64,000 nucleotides of DNA from Penelope pileata (lineage: Eukaryota; Chordata; Aves; Galliformes; Cracidae). A program made the position numbers and the translations under genes. Below are positions 58,391 through 64,000 of this stretch, piece after piece. Location of the stretch: NCBI GenBank assembly GCA_013396635.1, contig WBMW01004029.1, positions 62,001 to 126,000 on the forward strand, written 5' to 3'. Below the pieces are notes generated by a model, which saw only the letters and a list, made by a program, of their open reading frames with translations, was not told where the DNA came from and made no database searches. The first letter of the stretch is position 1, and each line of letters begins with the position of its first letter.

Positions 58391-60679
58391 CACTGCTGCA
58401 AGAGAACAGTTATTGTATAGGGAGTATTTCAGTGTTGCTGACTTGCTGCAGTAACTAGGCATCAAAAAGACCAAGTCACCTTAGAAAAGATTTCAACACC
58501 TGAATTTAAATGCATTTAATAGCATCTAAATGCTTGTAATTTGTCCCAATTCTCTTTATTTTCTTAAAGACTATACAAACAGAGTCAGATTCTGTTCTCT
58601 CATCCCGCTGGGAGCTGTTGCTGGCAGCTTATGTTGATATTTGCCTTTGCAAGTGCTTGCCTCGTAACTGTGATTCTTGATGGGACCAAGAAATGCATAG
58701 CTCCATGGATGAATTATGTGCCTGAAGGCAGGTCAAGCATCTTCTGTTCATATTGGTGGCATTTGGACGAGAAGGGCAAGGAAGTTTCCTTAAGGAATAG
58801 CCTGTAAGAAAGCACCATGGGAAAGAGGGTGGAATAGGAGATACCCATGAGCTCACTATAGCACAGGACCTCCTAATTGGCCAAGATCCTGTTGTTATAG
58901 GTATATCAGTTACTTTGGCTCAATGGAGATGCTCTGAAATGCTTCTGCATTTTGTATATGTCTTTGTGTATGTGCATGTGTTTGCAGGCAAATATGTGTT
59001 AACAACTCGAGATGACGCCTGTCTTCAATTTCTCTCAAACAGAAGACTGAAGTCTGCCAAAAGTAACGTCACCCAAATTTTTGCTGTTAAAAGATCAAGG
59101 TCAGCCACTGTGAAATATATAGAAAATGAAATGATCAAAAATACCTCAGGAAAAGAAAGAATGAACGTTTTGAAGAAAGGGAGAAAAGCATTGTACGCTG
59201 TAATAACTGCATCTTAAATGCAAAACATCATTGTACACAGCTTTATTGTGAAGTGATAAATCAGCACCCTGAGGCTTCATTAACTTCAGTGGAACCAGAC
59301 TGATTTATGCTAGCTGAGCACATCACTGTGTATGTATGTCTGCATAAGTCAAAATTAATCATATTTGGAAAAACAGAAGATTCTAGGAATATATCCCAGA
59401 TGAAAAGATATATATGTATTTATGATTCAAGTCATAAACCAAGATAGATGGGAATGAAAAGGGAAGAAACCAAGCACAAAACTTGGGCTATCTAGGCTTT
59501 TCCATTATAAAACGTAGGAGAAAATGCATTGTCTTTGGAGAGAAGATCAGACACAGCATTTCACTTTCTCTTGTGTTTTTGCTTCTTAGATGATACTTAG
59601 CATGGACCTGCATGCCTTCCTACGTGACTCCAAGCGACATGGCTGTCCTGAGGTGGTCTTTTGCCCCCTTGCATGGCAAGAAACAGGTACAGCTGGAGCA
59701 CAACGGCACTTTGAGGGGCTGTTTTTTGAGATGGTAGAGAGTCATGGGCTGGATCATCGCTTTTTTGGTTAAAATTTCTTCAAAGCGTTATAATTTCTCT
59801 ATGAGTGAATACAACAAACTGTGGGAGCACAGCTGGCTTCTCAGCTGTTGAAGGAGGCAGAGAGGGTCCATGCTGTCTGTGGAAGCTTACCCAATGCCTG
59901 GCTCCCTTGAAGTGAATTATAGTTACTACCCTGACTTGTTGGCAGTGTTTGGTGTTTGGCACTGATGTAGAGTACAGCTTCTCAGAACTGATGGTTTTAT
60001 GGTCTCAAACAGTTCACTGGGATGCAATTTGGCCAGTTCAACAGTTCTTGGCTCAGGAGTTTACTGTGTTACATCACATTTGTACCCAGTTGTTGCTTTT
60101 TTGGCATTTAGCTGTAGTTTCTGCCCTCTCTCCGGTGAAGGATAAGAGGAAATTGAGAAGATTTAAGTGGTAATGAATCAGCATAATTGTCTGAAAGCTT
60201 GGAAGTTGCTGACCACTGCCTCAAACAGCGTAGTCTGTTCAAGAGAGTGACTGGTTGATAGATATCTCTGCATTTAGGCAGAAGACCAGACTCAGGCTCT
60301 CATTTGCCCTGTGTGTTGGAGTGGACACGACCCATTCATTGATCAGGAAGAAATGTGAGGGAAGAGCTCTTGGACTTCTTCAATTTCTGATTTGTTTGTT
60401 TGTGAGTCTGAATACTCTGTTCTGATTCCAACACAGGTTTTGGCACAACAATCTGTAAGAGAGCATAACATCACTCCAACTAGCTCTGTTTTTCTTGTCA
60501 CGTGAAAGGATTAGAATTAAACGGCTCAGCTTAGACCCCTCTGGGACAGTTTATGCAGAGAACACAACCAAAACGGATTGAATATGCCAGTGTTAATCTC
60601 TTGTCTGAAGTTACAACCTAACCTGAGTCCCGCCATTATCTTTTAATCAGTGTCAATGAAAAATGGGGGAATCCACTGA
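58391..60679. other. Non-coding stretch with one weak exon-like frame
   Basis: No gene is recognisable. The plus-strand frame 58988-59217 follows an acceptor-like TGTTTGCAG and is listed separately at low confidence. The rest shows nothing notable. Confidence 0.6.
58988..59217 (+). CDS. Weak candidate exon, basic 76-codon frame, unrecognised
   Basis: A TG/T-rich stretch ending TGTTTGCAG precedes an open frame that begins in mid-codon at 58988 and runs to TAA at 59215-59217. It encodes a lysine/arginine-rich sequence (for example LSNRRLKSAKSN, KKGRKALYAV) and keeps several CpGs. An ATG-initiated frame (58915) also spans it. No family is recognisable and no polyadenylation signal is close, so chance is the likeliest explanation. 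Confidence 0.12.
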
Positions 60680-60866
60680 CCACAGAACCACAGAACTGTA
60701 GGGGTTGGAAGGGACTTCTGGAGATCATCTAGTCCCACTAAGGTGCTACATATCTGCACACCCCTTTTGACTCACACAATGTCCAAGCTCAACAAGCAGG
60801 AGACCGTGCTTAGTAGCTTTTGGTCAGCTGCACCATCATCGCTCTGAGGAAGGATGTTTTTATGGT
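60680..60866 (-). mobile_element. CR1 LINE 3' end fragment
   Basis: Minus-orientation CR1 tail: CACAGAACCACAGAACTG, GGGGTTGGAAGGGACTTCTG, GAGATCATCTAGTCCCACT, then further CR1 sequence to about GCTCTGAGGAAGGATGTTTT. Roughly 190 bases remain, non-coding and 5'-truncated. Confidence 0.9.
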
Positions 60867-63845
60867 TAAATCACAAAAGTTTTTATGTAGAATCTGACTT
60901 CCCGGCTGGTGTGTTTTGCCTAGCGGTTGCTTTAATTCCAAATGGAGTAAAATACAGTGTTTTTATTTGATAACAGTTGGATGAAACTTACAGTGAGTCA
61001 TGGTGCTACAGCACAGTCTTCTTAAAATAATAATAATTTTGTAGCTCCTTGTTCCTTTGTAAGGTTGACATAGCTATACCTCTCCTGAATTCCTCTCAGA
61101 TACGCACGTCCTCTGTCAGCACTCTACATCTCCAGCATTTGGACTCCTGCTACCTTCATGTTGGATTGGAATCATGTTGGAATCATGTTGGACCATGTCC
61201 TCATGCAGCCTTCCTGGTAAGGGGAAGAGAGGCATAGAGAGCAGAACAGAAATGATTTCTCCTACAAGAAATCAGAATTGAAAAGTTAACTGTCACCCAG
61301 GGGCTTGAGGGAAGCTCTACCCTGCAATTTGTTATTCAGGCTCCTTCCCTACAAATGCAGTGGGAGAGCCGTTAGTGTGACACTGAGCAGTGCGCATCTG
61401 AAAGGTGATCATGAACCAGTTTCCTTCGAGATCCACTCTAAAGAAATGAAAAACCCTCTGTTTTTTCAGTTCAAGGCATTTGCCGGTAGATGGTGCTAGC
61501 AATTGCTCCATTCCCGATGGCACCCTACAGCACCGACATCTCCAAAGAGCTATGTTTTATGACAGAAGCAAGAATTGCTTCTCCTTGTGAATCTATATTC
61601 TGTCAAAGAGTTTACGTTTGGCCTTGCTGAAGTGCTGTCATTTTCATTTAAGCTGAAGGTCCTCTGCAGCAGGCGGCCCCACAAAGGGTCTCACCTTGTC
61701 AGCAGCCATTTCACACGAGCGTGAGATTAGCAGAGCAGCTGCTGAAACAACAGCTACGTGTTAAGTACAGCGAGGGTCGGCTACAGGAGCCTGGTGCTAG
61801 GTGCTTCAAAGACAAGGCCTCAAGGTGCATGGAGTAGGTGCAAACTCTTATTAGGAGTGGCTGCATCCCGTGTGTTGCACACCAGAGGTTTGGCAGCGGT
61901 GCTCCACAGCTCCTGCACCACGCTTGAACAGGAGTGCAGTGCAGGTGAGAGAGATGCACTTAAATCAAAGGCAGGAGACTGCTGATCATCAAGCTGCCTA
62001 TTAATAGATGGCACGCTTGGGAGGTGAGTTAAGAAGACTAAAATCTCTCCCATAAATCAGAAAGCTCGAAACCGCCTCTGACAGACCTTCGCACGATGTG
62101 CTAAGAAAGTGTTTAGCTAAATCCTGTTATATTCTCCTCAATTTTCAAGTCCCAAAACAAAGAGGGGATCCAGAGCCCACAGCCACACTTTCAACAAAAA
62201 ACCTCACTTATTGTGTAGGTGGAACAAGATGGTGTAACATACTGCCTGGAGGAAACCAGACAGGTTAATGTCAATGCCATTTGACACATAGAATGTCAAG
62301 ACTTAGATTGTGACTTAAGTGGGAAGTACGTTTTCCCAGACCTCAGTTTTAGTGTCTAAATGTGAAACTGCCTGTTTTCCTGTTCCTCCTGTAAGACAGA
62401 CAGAGCTCAACTCTTCAACTATTGAGATAATTTTCAAACACTGCCTCTTCATGAAAACCTGGAGGTAGCTGGCTTGGTTTTTCAGACCGCGTAGCATTCA
62501 GCAATTCTCTGTTGTTTCTGGGATTGCTAGCTGGTCAGCACTAAATCCAGCTTCTGAGTTAAGTTTTTGAAGGTTTGGGTTTTAATTTTAGACACGTTAC
62601 TTTGAAGGCTGTGGTCAGCAGCCGTAGAGACTTCAATAAAAAGTTACCCTGACAAAGCAGCTCTTCTCCTGAGTTTTAACCCCAAAAAGTTTTAAATTTC
62701 TCTTTCCTCCCTCTCAAGGAAGGGATTCACTAAAGACAGAAACACTATAAAGCTGTCAGATCAAATGCATGGTATGTATAATTAATGGCATAGAAGAAAG
62801 AGAAACCATACTCTGAAAATCCTATTTTTTCTTTTACATTGCCTCTTGCTTTCACCCTTCCAATTCCTGTAGGACTGTGTAATATGGTTTAGACGAAATC
62901 AGTTACTTCAGGGCAAGAAAACAGTGCCAGTGCTTCAGTTCCCATCAGAACAGAAACATTTCTAACTCAGAGAAAAGGTCCCTGGCTCACAGCTTTCCTT
63001 TGGCCCCAGTGTTACCTTCCCTGTTTTCAATAAATGCTTGCAAAGTGCTGAACTGATGGCTGCTTTGACATCCTGTATCAGAGAGGTCACTCAGGCAATC
63101 AAAAGTGAGGGGCTCCTACCTATGGCATGTTTGACATATTCTTCTTGAAGAATTGCTGAGAAGGCAGGTGATGGTTCTGGCACCTACAGGAAAACCATTT
63201 TATGAGCCTATCTTAGCCCCCTTCATCTCTAATTAGCAAGTATTCTTGTTGAGAAACAGGATGCAGTTTGTTGATTACATGAATCTGGATGTTCTTAAAA
63301 CTCAAACCTTAATTGTTTTAGAAATTTTGTTTGCTGAGTTACCTTAGAAGGCAAAGGGGGGCTCTTGATTCTTCTGGTGAACTTGCAAAAAGGTCGCATT
63401 TAAGGGTCAGACTGCACATAACCCTATCCTATAACTGTACTACTAGACCTTTATTCTTGTCTGACTTCTTGCTTTTATAAGCATCTTTAAATAAAGTATG
63501 GCAAACAAAGGGGAAATAACTTATACACAGAAACATTTTCACAAAGAAACCTAAAGTATAATAGCCATCACAACAATTACCTTAAAATTACCACTCAGGC
63601 AGTCAAGATGCTATACCCCATAAGGGGAACCTAAAGTTTGAAATGGTCTCAGTCTGCCGAGCAGCTTCATTCACACAACCCCAATGTGCCTTACAGGCAG
63701 CTTGGGTGCAATCATGAGGCCTCAAATTGGAAAGAAAGGCACGGGTTAAGGCCCAATAAATGAAGAAATGTACAGTCTGTGGGGCAAAATTCCAGTAGGA
63801 AGTACCTCCCGAAGCCCCAGGTTTTAATATTTTACTTTGGGCCCC
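60867..63845. other. Non-coding stretch, nothing gene-like
   Basis: Open frames stay under 105 codons. The word TTGGAATCATG is repeated near 61.16-61.19 kb, CTCF-like words occur at 61483-61498 and 61664-61679, and 61.65-62.05 kb is somewhat GC-richer than its flanks. No transposon or RNA gene is recognisable. Confidence 0.65.
61483..61498 (+). promoter_or_regulatory. CTCF-like core motif (weak)
   Basis: CCGGTAGATGGTGCTA resembles CCASYAGRKGGCRSYR with two mismatches. It shares the AGATGGTGC centre with the better match at 15.5 kb. Confidence 0.22.
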
Positions 63846-64000
63846 TACAGAATCAGGAAATGGTTGAAGTCGGAAGGGATCTCTGGGGGACATCTTGTCC
63901 AACCCTCTGCTCAAGCAGGGCCACCCAGGCCCACATCCAGACAGCTTCTGAGTGTCTCCAAGGAGGGAGACCCCACGGTTACAGTACAGTGGAACTTTAT
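63846..64000 (-). mobile_element. CR1 LINE 3' part, cut by the window edge
   Basis: Minus-orientation CR1 tail starting ACAGAATCAGGAAATGG, then GTCGGAAGGGATCTCTGG, CATCTTGTCCAACCCTCTGC, TCAAGCAGGGCCACC and TGTCTCCAAGGAGGGAGACC. It continues past the end of the window, so its full length is unknown. Confidence 0.9.

Noticed and set aside
1..64000. CRISPR arrays, bacterial operons, tRNA/rRNA genes, LTR or endogenous virus sequences
   Set aside because: None of the required repeat-spacer patterns, ribosome-binding sites, cloverleaf sequences, LTR ends or viral protein motifs were seen; the compositional and repeat evidence is vertebrate.

Overview
The window looks like non-coding vertebrate nuclear DNA, most probably from a bird. 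The evidence is AT-rich sequence with CpG depletion, no long open reading frame (the longest is 177 codons and resembles no family I know), scattered 5'-truncated CR1 LINE tails ending in the diagnostic ATTCTATG-type repeats, very old CORE/MIR-like amniote SINEs, and few other repeats. CR1 tails also occur in turtles and crocodilians; the low repeat density is what favours a bird. I see no prokaryotic genes, operons, CRISPR arrays, tRNA or rRNA genes, and no convincing complete protein-coding gene. The window could be intergenic or lie inside a large intron, and I cannot name the locus.

Layout. 1-15 kb: non-coding, one short CR1 tail (3.54 kb) and simple repeats. 15-19 kb: the best stretch for regulatory DNA, with a CTCF-like core, a palindromic MYB-type site next to an inverted SOX pair, a C-run able to form a G-quadruplex on the other strand, and blocks that look conserved. 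19-31 kb: featureless apart from a pyrimidine-rich tract, a possible old CR1 scrap and an assembly gap (27,031-27,073). 31-38 kb: the youngest-looking CR1 copy (31.47-31.80 kb), an AT-rich hairpin, a short tandem repeat, and several weak coding-like segments on the minus strand (a signal-peptide-like small ORF at 35.7-35.9 kb, a frameshifted stretch at 36.6-37.0 kb, exon-like pieces at 37.4 and 42.2 kb). 38-51 kb: no genes, with several candidate conserved elements and a perfect inverted repeat of nuclear-receptor half-sites at 47.18 kb. 50.9-51.2 kb: a small GC- and CpG-rich islet. 51.7-53.7 kb: two diverged copies of an unidentified sequence in direct orientation. 54.9-58.4 kb: a cluster of ancient repeats, with three SINE copies flanking about 1.2 kb of degenerate CR1 body. 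60.7 kb and 63.85 kb to the end: two more CR1 tails on the minus strand.

Nothing here makes a gene system. The items most worth testing are the minus-strand exon-like pieces, the unnamed duplicated element, and the motif-dense candidate enhancers. Coding and regulatory calls carry low confidence because they rest on reading alone, without alignment or expression data.
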